A DNA stretch of 64,000 bases, from assembly GCA_965248735.1 (NCBI GenBank), contig OZ252146.1:930001-994000 (forward strand), in the 5' to 3' direction. A program made the translations under genes and the position numbers. The DNA is from Aldehydirespirator sp965248735. Lineage in GTDB: Bacteria; Actinomycetota; Acidimicrobiia; Acidimicrobiales; Aldehydirespiratoraceae. The notes below the pieces were generated by a model that was given only the letters and a program-made list of their open reading frames with translations, was not told the origin of the DNA and did no database searches. Positions 32,192 to 41,762 of this stretch are shown here, one piece after another (within the stretch, counting starts at the first letter, position 1; each line of letters opens with the position of its first letter).

Positions 32192-34591
32192 ATGACGATG
32201 AACGCGCCTGAGCAGCCACGGGTGCTCGTGCCGGGGCTGTTGCTGCTCGGCCCGGGGGTGGAGCGCTACCGGGTAAGCGGCGGCGGCGCCACCGTTCTGT
32301 CGCTCGATGCCGGTGACGAACTGGAGATCGTCGACCCTGAGGGCCGCCAGTGCTGCGAGCTGATCGCCTTCGACACGGGCGGGAGGTCCGACCCCAGCCT
32401 GCTCGATCTCGTCGGAGCCACCGACAGCGGCAACGGCAGGCGGGCCGCCTCCACAGGCGAGCCGGCCGCGGTGGACATCCTCTCCGCCGATCTCCAGGAC
32501 GCCCGCAGAGTACGGGCCGGACTCGATCGCGTCGGCATCGACCTGGCCGCGGTTCGGGCCGCGACGCCGCTGAGGCTCCTGGACGCCGACACCACTGCGG
32601 GCACACGGGCCCGGGTGGTCGCCCATGCCGATGTCGCCTGCGTGGTGGCCGCACCGGGCGAGTCCATGCCGACCCACGGCGGCCACCCCCCTACCGACCT
32701 GATTGCCTACGTTCACCGCCGCGACCCGGCCCGCGCCGAGGCTGAACGCCTGCTCCCGGCGCCGCTGGCCGACCCCAGCCAGGACTTCGTCGTGAAGCGC
32801 AGCACGGCCGCGGCCTACGAGGTGGCCAAGGGCGACTGGTTCCAGGTGGTCGACATGGAGGGACGGCAGTGCTCGGACTTCCAGTGCTTCGCGGTGGCCG
32901 ACCTCGAGGCAGGCGACGAGCTGTCCCTGGACGCCACCATCACCCGCACCCTCATGGGGGCGAGCTGCCCCGCGCCCGGCCTCTACTCGAAGTTCTTCAA
33001 CGCCAAGATGCAGCCCCTCGTCGAGGTCATCCAGGACACCGTGGGCCGCCACGACACGTTCAACACCGCCTGCAACGCCCGCTACTACGAGGAGATGGGC
33101 TACCCCGGCCACGTCAACTGCACCGACAACATCAACTATGCACTCGACCCCTACGGCGTGGCCCGCCGCCGGGGTTGGGAGGCGATCAACTTCTTCTACA
33201 ACACCCGGGTGAGCGACGGCAATCAGATCTATCTGGACGAGCCGTGGTCACGTCCCGGCGATTACGTGCTGCTGCGGGCGGTCGAGGATCTGGTGTGCGT
33301 CAGCACCGCATGCCCCGACGACATCGACGCGGCCAACGGCTGGAATCCCACCGACATCGCGGTGCGCGTCTATCCGCCGGCGAACCTGTTCAAGAAAGCG
33401 ACGGCGATCCGCATGACCGCAGACTCCGAAGCACAGCTCACCAAGGAGACCGGGTTCCATCCCCGTACGTCTGGGTTGACCCGGAGCTTCAGCGAGTATT
33501 GCGGCTACTGGCTGGCGGACTCCTACACCGCCCACGGCCCCATCGAGGAGTACTGGGCCTGCCGCCAGGCCGCGGCGGCCATCGATCTCTCGCCGCTGCG
33601 CAAGTACGAGGTGACCGGCCCCGACGCCGAGCTGCTGATGCAGACCTGCGTCACCCGCAACGTCCGCAAGCTCGCCGACGGCCAGGTGGTGTACACGGCC
33701 ATGTGCCACCCCACCGGCGGCATGATCGACGACGGCACCGTGTTCCGGCTCGGGCGCGAGAACTTCCGCTGGATCGGCGGACAGCTCGGCTACAGCGGCG
33801 TATGGCTGCGGGAGCAGGCGAAGCGGCTGGGGCTGCAAGTCTGGGTTCGAAGCTCCACCGAGCAGCTCCACAACCTGCAGGTCCAAGGGCCCAACAGCCG
33901 AAGCATCCTGGAGCAGGTGGTGTGGACCCGACCCGACCAGCCGACCATCGAGGAGCTGGGTTGGTTCCGGTTCGCCATCGCCCGCGCCGGCGGCCATGAC
34001 GGCATTCCGCTGGTGGTGTCTCGCACCGGCTACACCGGGGAGCTCGGCTACGAGGTGTTCTGCCACCCCTCGGATGCCCCAGCGGTGTGGGACGCCATCT
34101 TCGACGCCGGCGCAGGCCACGGGCTGGCGCCGATGGGTCTGGCCGCGCTCGACATCCTGCGCATCGAGTCCGGGCTTATCTTCGCCGACCACGAGTTCTG
34201 CGACCAGACCGACCCCTACGAGGCCGGGATCGGATTCACGGTGCCGCTCAAGACCAAGACCGACGACTTCATCGGCCGCGACGCGCTCATCAAGCGCCGC
34301 GACAACCCGCAGCGCCGCCTAGTGGGGCTGGAACTGGTCGGAGGAGAGCCCGCCGCCCACGGTGACGGCGTGTACGCCGGGCGCAACCAGGTGGGGGTGA
34401 TCACTAGCGCCACGATTTCCCCCATCCTGCGCAAGAACATCGCCCTGTGCCGTATGGCGGTGGAGTACGCCGAGATCGGCACGGCCGTGGAGGTGGGCAA
34501 GCTCGACGGCCACGAGAAGCGGATCGAGGCCGAGGTGGTGCGGTACCCGTTCTACGATCCGGACAAGACCCGGGTCCGAGGCCTCGCCTGA
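32192..34591 (+). CDS. tdm: Trimethylamine N-oxide demethylase (DUF1989 + GcvT domains)
   Basis: 799 residues with the architecture of Tdm characterised in Methylocella silvestris, which splits TMAO into dimethylamine and formaldehyde and hands the C1 unit to tetrahydrofolate. Residues 1-190 look like a diverged DUF1989 copy (PEGRQCCELIAFD); 200-400 are the intact DUF1989 domain with probable metal ligands Cys259, His287 (RHDTF), Cys294 and Cys374; 430-799 are an aminomethyltransferase (GcvT) domain with SRTGYTGELGYEVFC and PMGLAALDILRIESGL. The ATG follows GGGAGG. The TMA monooxygenase gene that supplies TMAO lies 6.9 kb away. An alternative would be another amine demethylase of the same architecture. 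Confidence 0.9.
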   Translation: MTMNAPEQPRVLVPGLLLLGPGVERYRVSGGGATVLSLDAGDELEIVDPEGRQCCELIAFDTGGRSDPSLLDLVGATDSGNGRRAASTGEPAAVDILSADLQDARRVRAGLDRVGIDLAAVRAATPLRLLDADTTAGTRARVVAHADVACVVAAPGESMPTHGGHPPTDLIAYVHRRDPARAEAERLLPAPLADPSQDFVVKRSTAAAYEVAKGDWFQVVDMEGRQCSDFQCFAVADLEAGDELSLDATITRTLMGASCPAPGLYSKFFNAKMQPLVEVIQDTVGRHDTFNTACNARYYEEMGYPGHVNCTDNINYALDPYGVARRRGWEAINFFYNTRVSDGNQIYLDEPWSRPGDYVLLRAVEDLVCVSTACPDDIDAANGWNPTDIAVRVYPPANLFKKATAIRMTADSEAQLTKETGFHPRTSGLTRSFSEYCGYWLADSYTAHGPIEEYWACRQAAAAIDLSPLRKYEVTGPDAELLMQTCVTRNVRKLADGQVVYTAMCHPTGGMIDDGTVFRLGRENFRWIGGQLGYSGVWLREQAKRLGLQVWVRSSTEQLHNLQVQGPNSRSILEQVVWTRPDQPTIEELGWFRFAIARAGGHDGIPLVVSRTGYTGELGYEVFCHPSDAPAVWDAIFDAGAGHGLAPMGLAALDILRIESGLIFADHEFCDQTDPYEAGIGFTVPLKTKTDDFIGRDALIKRRDNPQRRLVGLELVGGEPAAHGDGVYAGRNQVGVITSATISPILRKNIALCRMAVEYAEIGTAVEVGKLDGHEKRIEAEVVRYPFYDPDKTRVRGLA

Positions 34592-34651
34592 GGCAGAACG
34601 CAGCCGCCCCTGGTGGCACGCGAATCGCGCCACGCGGAGGGCCGCACCCTG

Positions 34652-35536
34652 TCAGCGGCGAAGAACCTTCGGGACGGTGATCCCGAAGTCGGACGGAAGC
34701 TTCACCATCGTCACGCCACACTCCCGCATGAGTTGTACCTTCTCGGCGGCCGACTCCCCAACGGTGGAGACGATGGCTCCGGCATGGCCCATCGTGCGAC
34801 CCTTGGGGGCGGTCAGCCCGGCGATGTAGCCCACCACCGGCTTGTACATGTGGTCGCGGGCGTACTGGGCGGCCTGCGCCTCCTGCAGCCCGCCGATCTC
34901 GCCGATCATCACGATCGCCTCGGTCTCGCCGTCGGCCTCGAATCGCTTGAGGTGATCGAGGAACGAGCTGCCGTTGATCGGGTCTCCGCCGATTCCGACG
35001 CTGGTGCTCACCCCGATTCCGACCGCCTTGAGCTGCGAGGCCGCCTCGTACCCGAGCGTTCCCGACCGGCTGACGATGCCGACCGGGCCCCGCTCGTAAA
35101 TGTGCGGGGGCATGATGCCCATCATGGCCCGGGCCGGGCTGATGACGCCGGCGCAGTTCGGACCGATCAGGCACATCCGGCTGGCGTGCTGGTAGCGGCG
35201 CTGGTAGCGCTTCACCATGATCATGTCCTGGACCGGGATGCCCTCGGTGATGCACACGCAGTACTCGATCCCGGCGTCGGCCGCCTCCATGATGGCATCG
35301 GCCGCGAACGGCGGCGGCACGAACACGATGCTGGCGGTTGCCTCGGTGGCGGCCACGGCCTGCTTCATAGTGTCGAACACCTCGACGCCGCAGTGGGTGA
35401 CGCCACCGCGGCCCGGCGTGACGCCTCCCACCACGTTGGTGCCGTACTCCAGCATCTCGGCGGTGTGGAAGGTGGCTATGCGGCCGGTGATGCCCTGCAC
35501 CAGCACCGGCGTGGTCTCATCGAGGATGATGCTCAT
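34652..35536 (-). CDS. mtkB: Malate-CoA ligase alpha subunit (SucD-like)
   Basis: 294 residues of the succinyl-CoA synthetase alpha family: N-terminal CoA-binding LVQGITGRIATFHTAEMLEYG, LIGPNCAGVISP, VSRSGTLGYEA, and the phosphorylated His251 in GRTMGHAGAI. Sequence alone cannot separate malate-CoA ligase from succinyl-CoA synthetase. Placement directly after the beta-subunit gene and a malyl-CoA lyase gene, and opposite sgaA, argues for the serine-cycle enzyme that makes malyl-CoA from malate and ATP. Confidence 0.83.
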   Translation of the reverse strand: MSIILDETTPVLVQGITGRIATFHTAEMLEYGTNVVGGVTPGRGGVTHCGVEVFDTMKQAVAATEATASIVFVPPPFAADAIMEAADAGIEYCVCITEGIPVQDMIMVKRYQRRYQHASRMCLIGPNCAGVISPARAMMGIMPPHIYERGPVGIVSRSGTLGYEAASQLKAVGIGVSTSVGIGGDPINGSSFLDHLKRFEADGETEAIVMIGEIGGLQEAQAAQYARDHMYKPVVGYIAGLTAPKGRTMGHAGAIVSTVGESAAEKVQLMRECGVTMVKLPSDFGITVPKVLRR

Positions 35537-35597
35537 CGGGCCGTGCTCCTTGCGAGGGGTCAGGTCGTCGGGTTGGCCGCGACGCGGTCGGGACGCA

Positions 35598-36770
35598 TCA
35601 GGCTGCGTCGGCAGTCAGGGCCTCAACCGCCCTCGTGCCCGCCTCGGCCAGGGAATCGGCAGTGACCACGGCCACATCGGCCTCGGCCAGGATGCGCCGA
35701 CCCTCCTCGACGTTGGTGCCCGACAGCCTGACCACGACCGGCACCTTCGGATCGAGCTGTCGCAGGGCCTGGACCACTCCGGTGGCCACCCAGTCGCAGC
35801 GGTTGATGCCGGCGAAGATGTTCACAAGCACGGCCTCGACGTTGGTGTCGGAGAGCACCAGCCGGAACGCCTTGAGCACGCGCTCGGGGGAAGCCCCACC
35901 GCCGATGTCGAGGAAGTTGGCCGGCTCGCCGCCGGCGTGCTTGATCATGTCCATGGTGGCCATGGCCAGGCCGGCGCCGTTGATGATGCAGCCGATGTTG
36001 CCGTCGAGCCCCACATAGCTGAGCCCGCGGTCTGTGGCAGTCCGCTCGCGTGGGTCCTCCTGGGACTTGTCCCGCAGCTCCGACACGTCCTGATGGCGGA
36101 ACAGGGCGTTGTCGTCGAAGGTCATCTTGGCGTCCAGCGCCACCAGGCGGCCGTCGGCGGTCACCGCCAGCGGGTTGATCTCCAGCATGGTGGCGTCCAA
36201 CTCGAGAAAGGCCCGGTAGCAGGCAGTCATCATCTGGACTGCCTGCGAGACCAAGCTGGCGTCGAGACCCACCGCGAAGGCGACCTCCCGGGCCTCGAAC
36301 GCTTGGAGTCCGACAGCCGGCTCCACGTTCACCCTCACGATCGAGGAGGGATCGCGGGTCGCGATCTCTTCGATGTCCATCCCGCCTGCGGCTGAGGCCA
36401 CGACCATCACCCGCTCCGCGGCGCGGTCGAGCACGAACCCGAGATAGAGCTCGCGTTCGGCGGAGACGGCGGCCTCCACGTACAGCCGGTACACGCCCTT
36501 TCCCTGCTCGCCGGTCTGGGGCGTCACCAAGCGCTTGCCCAGCAACTCGTCGGCCGCCTCCCAGATCTCGCGCTCGTGGCTGCAGATTCTGATGCCGCCG
36601 GCCTGGCCCCGGGCGCCGCAGTGGACCTGGGCCTTCACCACCCACCGCTCGCCGCCGATCTCGGAGGCTCGGTAGGTGGCCTGCTCGGGGCTGTAGGCCA
36701 GCCCGCCTTCGGGTATGGCCACGCCGTAGTCGGCGAGTAACGCCTTGGCCTGGTACTCGTGGATCTCCAT
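35598..36770 (-). CDS. mtkA: Malate-CoA ligase beta subunit (SucC-like)
   Basis: 390 residues: MEIHEYQAKALLADYGVAIP at the start, an ATP-grasp domain with WVVKAQVHCGARGQAGGI, LEINPLAVTADGRLVALDAKM, and the C-terminal ligase domain with LDIGGGASPERV and NIFAGINRCD. The ATG at 36770 is the conserved family start; the longer frame upstream enters the lyase gene region. It precedes the alpha-subunit gene by 61 bases. The serine-cycle assignment rests on neighbours, as for the alpha subunit. Confidence 0.85.
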   Translation of the reverse strand: MEIHEYQAKALLADYGVAIPEGGLAYSPEQATYRASEIGGERWVVKAQVHCGARGQAGGIRICSHEREIWEAADELLGKRLVTPQTGEQGKGVYRLYVEAAVSAERELYLGFVLDRAAERVMVVASAAGGMDIEEIATRDPSSIVRVNVEPAVGLQAFEAREVAFAVGLDASLVSQAVQMMTACYRAFLELDATMLEINPLAVTADGRLVALDAKMTFDDNALFRHQDVSELRDKSQEDPRERTATDRGLSYVGLDGNIGCIINGAGLAMATMDMIKHAGGEPANFLDIGGGASPERVLKAFRLVLSDTNVEAVLVNIFAGINRCDWVATGVVQALRQLDPKVPVVVRLSGTNVEEGRRILAEADVAVVTADSLAEAGTRAVEALTADAA

Positions 36771-36865
36771 GAACGCCCCTCCCTGCGTCCTCGCACCGGC
36801 ACCGCCCGTGCGGTCCGGCTCAATGACCTCCCTGCTGAAACCCCGGCAGCGCCCTTCCGCCGCCC

Positions 36866-37804
36866 TCAGCCTGCCGCGATGGTGTTGGCCGTCTCGACGA
36901 CGTTTCGAGCCATGCGCGCCGACGCGGCGTCGATCATGCGCCCGTCGAGTTGAGCCGCGCCCCGCCCGGCCGCGGCCGCCTCCTCCAGTGCCCGCAGCAC
37001 CCGGCGGGCCTGGTCCACCTCGCACTCCGGCGGTGTGAACACCTCGTTGGCCAGATCGATCTGTGCGGGGTGGATGGCCCACTTGCCGTCGTAGCCGAGA
37101 GCCGCGGCCCGGCGGGCCCCCGCGGTGAATCCCTCGGCGTCGCCGAAGTCCCCGAACGGTCCATCGATGGCCCTCCGCCCGTTGGCGCGGCAGGCCACCA
37201 GCATGCGGGACAGCGCCGAGTGCCACTGGTCGCCCGGATAGTCGGGATTGAGCCCGCCGATGGTGATCGTCCGAGCCCGGCACGACGCCGCGTAGTCCGC
37301 CACCCCGAAGTGCAGCGCCTCCAGCCGTGGGCTCGACGCCGCCACGGCCTCGACATTGGCCATCCCCAGAGCGGTCTCCACCAGAGCCTCCACACCGATC
37401 CGGTGGCTCAAGCCCATTGCCTGCTCGAGCTGGGTGAGGAGGGCGTCTACCGTGTAGACGTCACCGGGCACGCCCACCTTGGGGATGAGAATCGTGTCGA
37501 GGTGCGCCCCGGCCTGCTCGACCACATCGATAAGGTCGCGGTACATGTAATGGGTGTCAAGCCCGTTGATGCGGACCGACACCGTCTTGCGGGCCCCCCG
37601 CCAATCGATGTCGCCGAGAGCCTCGACAACGTTGCGGCGCGCGGCTTCCTTCTCTTCGGGCGCCACCGCGTCCTCAAGGTCCAGGAATACATAGTCGGCT
37701 CGGCTGGCTGCCGCCTTCTCGAACAGCTCGGGCCGCGACCCGGGCACGGCCAGCTCGCTGCGGTGCAGCCGGCTCCTCGCCTCCGCGATTTGATGGTGGC
37801 TCAT
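36866..37804 (-). CDS. mcl: L-malyl-CoA lyase (HpcH/citrate lyase beta family)
   Basis: 312 residues: RSELAVPGSRPELFEKAA, the Mg-binding YVFLDLEDAVAPEEK, SVRINGLDTHY, the second acidic ligand in LEALHFGVADYAASC, and GYDGKWAIHPAQ. It would cleave malyl-CoA to glyoxylate and acetyl-CoA, completing the serine-cycle assimilation loop. The ATG at 37804 is preceded by GGAGG. It is the first gene of mcl-mtkA-mtkB and shares a 101-base divergent promoter region with sgaA. beta-Methylmalyl-CoA may also be accepted, as for relatives. Confidence 0.88.
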   Translation of the reverse strand: MSHHQIAEARSRLHRSELAVPGSRPELFEKAAASRADYVFLDLEDAVAPEEKEAARRNVVEALGDIDWRGARKTVSVRINGLDTHYMYRDLIDVVEQAGAHLDTILIPKVGVPGDVYTVDALLTQLEQAMGLSHRIGVEALVETALGMANVEAVAASSPRLEALHFGVADYAASCRARTITIGGLNPDYPGDQWHSALSRMLVACRANGRRAIDGPFGDFGDAEGFTAGARRAAALGYDGKWAIHPAQIDLANEVFTPPECEVDQARRVLRALEEAAAAGRGAAQLDGRMIDAASARMARNVVETANTIAAG

Positions 37805-37851
37805 CGGGGTGCGACCTCCACAGCAGCGACCTACTTGCGATTGCGAGGACC

Positions 37852-37893
37852 ATATCACTAATCTAATGGACGATATCACTAACCAGATGGGCG
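37852..37893. promoter_or_regulatory. Two 21-bp direct repeats in the mcl/sgaA divergent promoter
   Basis: ATATCACTAA occurs at 37852 and 37873, each followed by an eleven-base similar tail ending ATGGACG or ATGGGCG, so two 21-bp units stand head to tail, two helical turns apart on the same DNA face. The stretch is AT-rich compared with its surroundings and lies in the only gap between the two serine-cycle transcription units, the expected place for a common activator or repressor (in other methylotrophs a LysR-type regulator such as QscR). No regulator gene is adjacent. Confidence 0.5.
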
Positions 37894-37905
37894 GTCCAGC
37901 GCAGG

Positions 37906-39000
37906 ATGCAACACAACGAGCGAGTCCTCATGGGCCCCGGCCCGTCCAACCCCTACCCCGAGGCCATCGAGGCATTCACGCGGCCGGTGCTGGGCCACCT
38001 GGATGGCGACTTCCTCGACCTGCTCGACGAGACCTGCGAACGTCTGCGATCCGTCTTCCGCACCGCCAACGCCCTCACGTTCCCCGTCTCGGGGACGGGC
38101 TCGGCCGGCATGGAGGCGGCGTTCGTGAACGTGGTCTCCGAGGACGACACCGTCGTGGTGGGAGTCAACGGCGTGTTCGGCGAGCGCATGTGCGACGTCG
38201 CGGCCCGGTGCGGTGCGCGGGTCGTGCGAGTGGACGCCGAGTGGGGATCGCCTCTGGATCCTCAGCGCGTCCTGGATGCCCACCCGGCTCCGGCGGTGAT
38301 CGCCGTCGTCCACGCGGAAACCTCTACCGGCGTGCGCAACGACCTGGCCGAGCTGGGCGCAGCCAAGGGCGACGCCCTCCTGCTCGCCGACTGCGTCACG
38401 TCGCTCGGCGGCATCGATGTGCGCATCGACGAATGGGGCGTGGACATCGCCTACAGCGGAACCCAGAAGTGCCTCGGGGTTCCGCCCGGACTGGCCCCCA
38501 TCAGCGTCTCACCCCGCGCTGTGGAGCGGATGCACCGCCGGCCCCGGTCCTGGTACTTCGACATGGGCATGATCGCCGACTACGTCACCGGAGGCGGCGC
38601 CCGGGCCTACCATCACACCGCTCCCATCTCAATGATCTACTCCCTGCATGCCGGGCTAGGCGTGGTGCTCGACGAAGGACTCGAGGCCGCCCACGACCGG
38701 CACCAGAGATGCGGCAGCCTGCTTCAGGACGGGCTCGAGGCCCGGGGCTTCGAGCTGGTGGCCCCAGCCTGTGCCCGCCTTCCCCAGCTCACCTCTGTGC
38801 GAGTGCCCGAGTCCCGGCTCCCGGCGGCCACCGGCGAGGCCGACGTCCGGCGGACGCTGCTCGACCACTACGGCATCGAGATCGGCGGCGGACTGGGCGC
38901 CTTGGCCGGCAAGTGCTGGCGCATCGGCTGCATGGGCCACACCGCCCGACTCCGCAACGTGACGTTGGTTCTGGCCGCTCTCGACGAAGTACTCGACTAG
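37906..39000 (+). CDS. sgaA: Serine-glyoxylate aminotransferase (class V)
   Basis: 364 residues. A class-V PLP aminotransferase with the alanine/serine-glyoxylate group's MGPGPSNPYPEAIEAF start, TFPVSGTGSAGMEAA, the PLP-binding LLADCVTSLGG with aspartate-type contact, and the Schiff-base Lys188 in YSGTQKCLGVPPG. It would turn serine and glyoxylate into hydroxypyruvate and glycine, the entry step of serine-cycle C1 assimilation. It is divergent from mcl-mtkA-mtkB. Alanine-glyoxylate or aspartate-linked activity cannot be excluded by sequence. An ATG at 37930 within the MGPGPS motif would be slightly shorter. Confidence 0.87.
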   Translation: MQHNERVLMGPGPSNPYPEAIEAFTRPVLGHLDGDFLDLLDETCERLRSVFRTANALTFPVSGTGSAGMEAAFVNVVSEDDTVVVGVNGVFGERMCDVAARCGARVVRVDAEWGSPLDPQRVLDAHPAPAVIAVVHAETSTGVRNDLAELGAAKGDALLLADCVTSLGGIDVRIDEWGVDIAYSGTQKCLGVPPGLAPISVSPRAVERMHRRPRSWYFDMGMIADYVTGGGARAYHHTAPISMIYSLHAGLGVVLDEGLEAAHDRHQRCGSLLQDGLEARGFELVAPACARLPQLTSVRVPESRLPAATGEADVRRTLLDHYGIEIGGGLGALAGKCWRIGCMGHTARLRNVTLVLAALDEVLD

Positions 39001-39088
39001 CGGCTAGTTTCGCCCCGCACCTCGGCAAGAGGTCGTGCTAGGTTTTACTCTCGATACAGATACACCTAACCACAGGGGGGATTCGGTC

Positions 39089-40435
39089 ATGACACGAGTG
39101 GCTGTCATCGGCGCCGGACCGTGCGGGCTGTCGCAGTTGCATGCCTTCGTCAGCGATTCGGAGGCGGGCAGCCCGTCCGCGCCCACCGTCGTCTGCTACG
39201 AGAAGCAGGACGACTGGGGCGGGCTGTGGAACTACAGCTGGCGCACCGGACTCGACGAGAACGGCGAGCCCTGTCACGCCAGCATGTACCGCTACCTGTG
39301 GTCCAACGGACCCAAGGAGTGCCTGGAGTTCGCCGACTACGGATTCGAGGAGCACTTCGGCAAGCCGGTGGCGTCGTTCCCGCCCCGCGAGGTCCTCTAC
39401 GACTACATCCTGGGCCGGGCCAACCGCAGCGGCTTCCGCGACCAGATCCGCTTCAACCATTCGGTGCGCCGCATCAGCCGCTCCGCCGACGGCAGCGGCT
39501 TCACGGTCACCGCCCACGACCTGGCCAACGACGCCGACACCAGGGAGGACTTCGACCACGTGGTCGTAGCCTCCGGGCACTTCTCCACGCCCAACATGCC
39601 CCAATACCCGGGCTATGAGACCTTCGGCGGCACGCTGATTCACGCCCACGACTTCCGCGACGCGGTACAGTTCGCCGACCGCGACGTGCTCGTGATCGGA
39701 TCCAGCTACTCGGCCGAGGACATCGCCTCGCAGTGCTGGAAATACGGCGCCCGCTCGGTGGTGTGCACGTCGCGCAGCGGCCCCATGGGCTTCGACTGGC
39801 CCGAAGGGATCACCGAGAGGCCCATCCTGACCCATGTCGACGGCCGGACGGTGCACTTCACCGACGGCTCGACCGCCGACGCGGACGCCATCATCTCCTG
39901 CACCGGGTACCTGCACTACTTCCCGTTCGTGGACGACGAGCTGCGGCTGGTGACCGCCAACCGCCTGGCCACTTCGATGCTGTACCGCGGTGTGGTGTTC
40001 CAGCCCGAGAACCGGATCCTGTACCTGGGGATGCAGGACCAGTGGTACACGTTCAACATGTTCGACGCCCAGGCCTGGTACGCCCGCGACGTGATCCTGG
40101 GACGCATCGAGCTTCCCGACGCGGCGGAGCAGGCCCGCTGGATCAGCGATTTCCAGGCCGCGGAGGACGCTCTGGAGGACGACTACGGGGCCATCGACTT
40201 CCAGGGCGACTACACCCAGGACCTGGTGGACCAGACCGACTATCCCGACTTCAACATGCCGCTGGTCAACAAGATGTTCCATGACTGGAAGAAGCACAAG
40301 AAGCAGTCGATCATCGACTACCGCGACCACGGGCACACCTCGCCGCTGACGGGCACGGTGGCGCCGATCCACCACACCCGGTGGGAGGACGCGCTCGACG
40401 ACTCGCTGGACTCCTATCTGGCCGACTCGGCCTGA
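39089..40435 (+). CDS. tmm: Trimethylamine monooxygenase
   Basis: 448 residues, a bacterial flavin-containing monooxygenase. FAD motif VIGAGPCG at 7-13, the FMO signature FGGTLIHAHDFRD near 180-192, the NADPH motif VIGSSYSAED at 202-211. Long stretches match characterised Tmm almost word for word: DDWGGLWNYSWRTGLDE, SMYRYLWSNGPKECLEFADY, ASGHFSTPN, YLGMQDQWYTFNMFDAQA, and the C-terminal TGTVAPIHHTRWEDALDDSL. It oxidises TMA to TMAO with NADPH and O2. The ATG at 39089 follows GGGGGG and gives the family N-terminus. It stands 88 bases after sgaA on the same strand; tdm, the next enzyme, is upstream. Confidence 0.95.
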   Translation: MTRVAVIGAGPCGLSQLHAFVSDSEAGSPSAPTVVCYEKQDDWGGLWNYSWRTGLDENGEPCHASMYRYLWSNGPKECLEFADYGFEEHFGKPVASFPPREVLYDYILGRANRSGFRDQIRFNHSVRRISRSADGSGFTVTAHDLANDADTREDFDHVVVASGHFSTPNMPQYPGYETFGGTLIHAHDFRDAVQFADRDVLVIGSSYSAEDIASQCWKYGARSVVCTSRSGPMGFDWPEGITERPILTHVDGRTVHFTDGSTADADAIISCTGYLHYFPFVDDELRLVTANRLATSMLYRGVVFQPENRILYLGMQDQWYTFNMFDAQAWYARDVILGRIELPDAAEQARWISDFQAAEDALEDDYGAIDFQGDYTQDLVDQTDYPDFNMPLVNKMFHDWKKHKKQSIIDYRDHGHTSPLTGTVAPIHHTRWEDALDDSLDSYLADSA

Positions 40436-40475
40436 CGGGACGAACCGCCGGGCCAATTGTTCCCGCCGGGCCGCC

Positions 40476-41729
40476 ATGGATGATGTGATCATCGTCGGGG
40501 GCGGCATCGGCGGCCTCACGCTGGCCCTGATGCTGCACGAACGGGGCATCGGCGCCCGTGTCTATGAGGCGGCGCCTGAGATCAAGCCCATCGGGGTGGG
40601 GATCAGCCTTCTGCCCCACGCCAGCAAGGAGCTCGGCCTGCTGGGGCTCACCGACGCTCTGAGCGAAGTGGCCGTGACCACCAGGGAGTCGTGCTTCTTC
40701 AACCGGTTCGGCCAGTTCGTGTACTCCGAGCCGGTCGGCCGCTACGCCGGCTATGGGTGGCCCCAGTTCCAGATCCACCGGGGCGACCTGCAGCAGGTGC
40801 TCCACCGGGCCTACATCGACCGGGTGGCCGACGGCGCCGTGCGGGTGCTGCCCGGGCACCGCTGCACCGGAGTCGACTCCGACGCCCGAGGCGCGGTGGC
40901 CCACTTCGTCGACTCCAGCACCGGCCGAGCGCTGCCGCCGGCGCGGGGGGCGGCGGTGATCGGCTGCGACGGGATCCATTCGGTGGTGCGACGGCAGTTC
41001 TTTCCCGATGAGGGCCCGCCCGTCTACTCGGGCGTGAACATGTGGCGGGGCACCACGGTGTGGGAGCCGTTCCTCAGCGGCTCCACTTACTTGCGGGCGG
41101 GCTGGCTGACGGTCGGCAAGATGGTGATCTACCCGATCCGCCACAACGTCGACGGCCAGGGCTGTCAGCTCGTCAACTGGGTGGCGGAGGTGCAGACCGA
41201 CTCCTACAGCGAGCAGGACTGGAACCGCACCGGCCGCCTCGAGGACTTCTACGGCATCTTCGCCGACTGGACCTTCGACTGGCTCGACGTCGCCGGGCTC
41301 ATCCGGGGCGCGGACCAGATCCTCGAGTATCCGATGGTGGACCGCGATCCGCTGCCCCGGTGGACCCACGGCCGGGTGACTCTGCTGGGCGACGCCGCCC
41401 ACCCCATGTACCCGCGCGGCTCCAACGGCGCAGGGCAGGCCATCCTCGACGCCCGCGCCCTGGCCGACTGCCTGCAGTCGACGGAGTCAGTTCCCGCGGC
41501 GCTGCAGTCCTACGAGGATCAGCGGCTCGCGGCCACGGCTGCGGTAGTGCACGCCAGCCGGTCCGCGCCCCCCGACGTGATCCTCAAGGCGGTCCACGAG
41601 CGCACGGGTGACCGGCCCTTCGAACAGATCACCGATGTGATCACGCCCACCGAGATGGCCGAGCTGTCCGACAGCTACAAGCGCGTCGCCGGATACGACC
41701 GCGAGTCGGTGGCCCAGAATAGGAATTAG
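40476..41729 (+). CDS. FAD-dependent monooxygenase (PhzS/salicylate hydroxylase-like)
   Basis: 417 residues of the PHBH-fold class A flavoprotein monooxygenases: dinucleotide motif IIVGGGIGGLTLAL, the DG motif VIGCDGIHSVVR, and the GD motif VTLLGDAAHPMYPRGSNGAGQAILDA. Closest by feel to PhzS-type flavin oxidoreductases found in marine bacteria beside C1 genes. The substrate is unknown. It begins 40 bases after tmm and may be cotranscribed with it and with glcB downstream. Confidence 0.87.
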   Translation: MDDVIIVGGGIGGLTLALMLHERGIGARVYEAAPEIKPIGVGISLLPHASKELGLLGLTDALSEVAVTTRESCFFNRFGQFVYSEPVGRYAGYGWPQFQIHRGDLQQVLHRAYIDRVADGAVRVLPGHRCTGVDSDARGAVAHFVDSSTGRALPPARGAAVIGCDGIHSVVRRQFFPDEGPPVYSGVNMWRGTTVWEPFLSGSTYLRAGWLTVGKMVIYPIRHNVDGQGCQLVNWVAEVQTDSYSEQDWNRTGRLEDFYGIFADWTFDWLDVAGLIRGADQILEYPMVDRDPLPRWTHGRVTLLGDAAHPMYPRGSNGAGQAILDARALADCLQSTESVPAALQSYEDQRLAATAAVVHASRSAPPDVILKAVHERTGDRPFEQITDVITPTEMAELSDSYKRVAGYDRESVAQNRN

Positions 41730-41762
41730 CTCGGTGGGGCGAGGCGTGGTTGGCTAGGGCGC

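Noticed and set aside
32192..34591. Glycine-cleavage T protein or dimethylglycine dehydrogenase
   Set aside because: The protein lacks an FAD domain and has DUF1989 domains before the GcvT part, the Tdm architecture.
34652..36770. TCA-cycle succinyl-CoA synthetase (sucCD)
   Set aside because: Cannot be excluded by sequence, but linkage to malyl-CoA lyase and serine-glyoxylate aminotransferase favours malate-CoA ligase.
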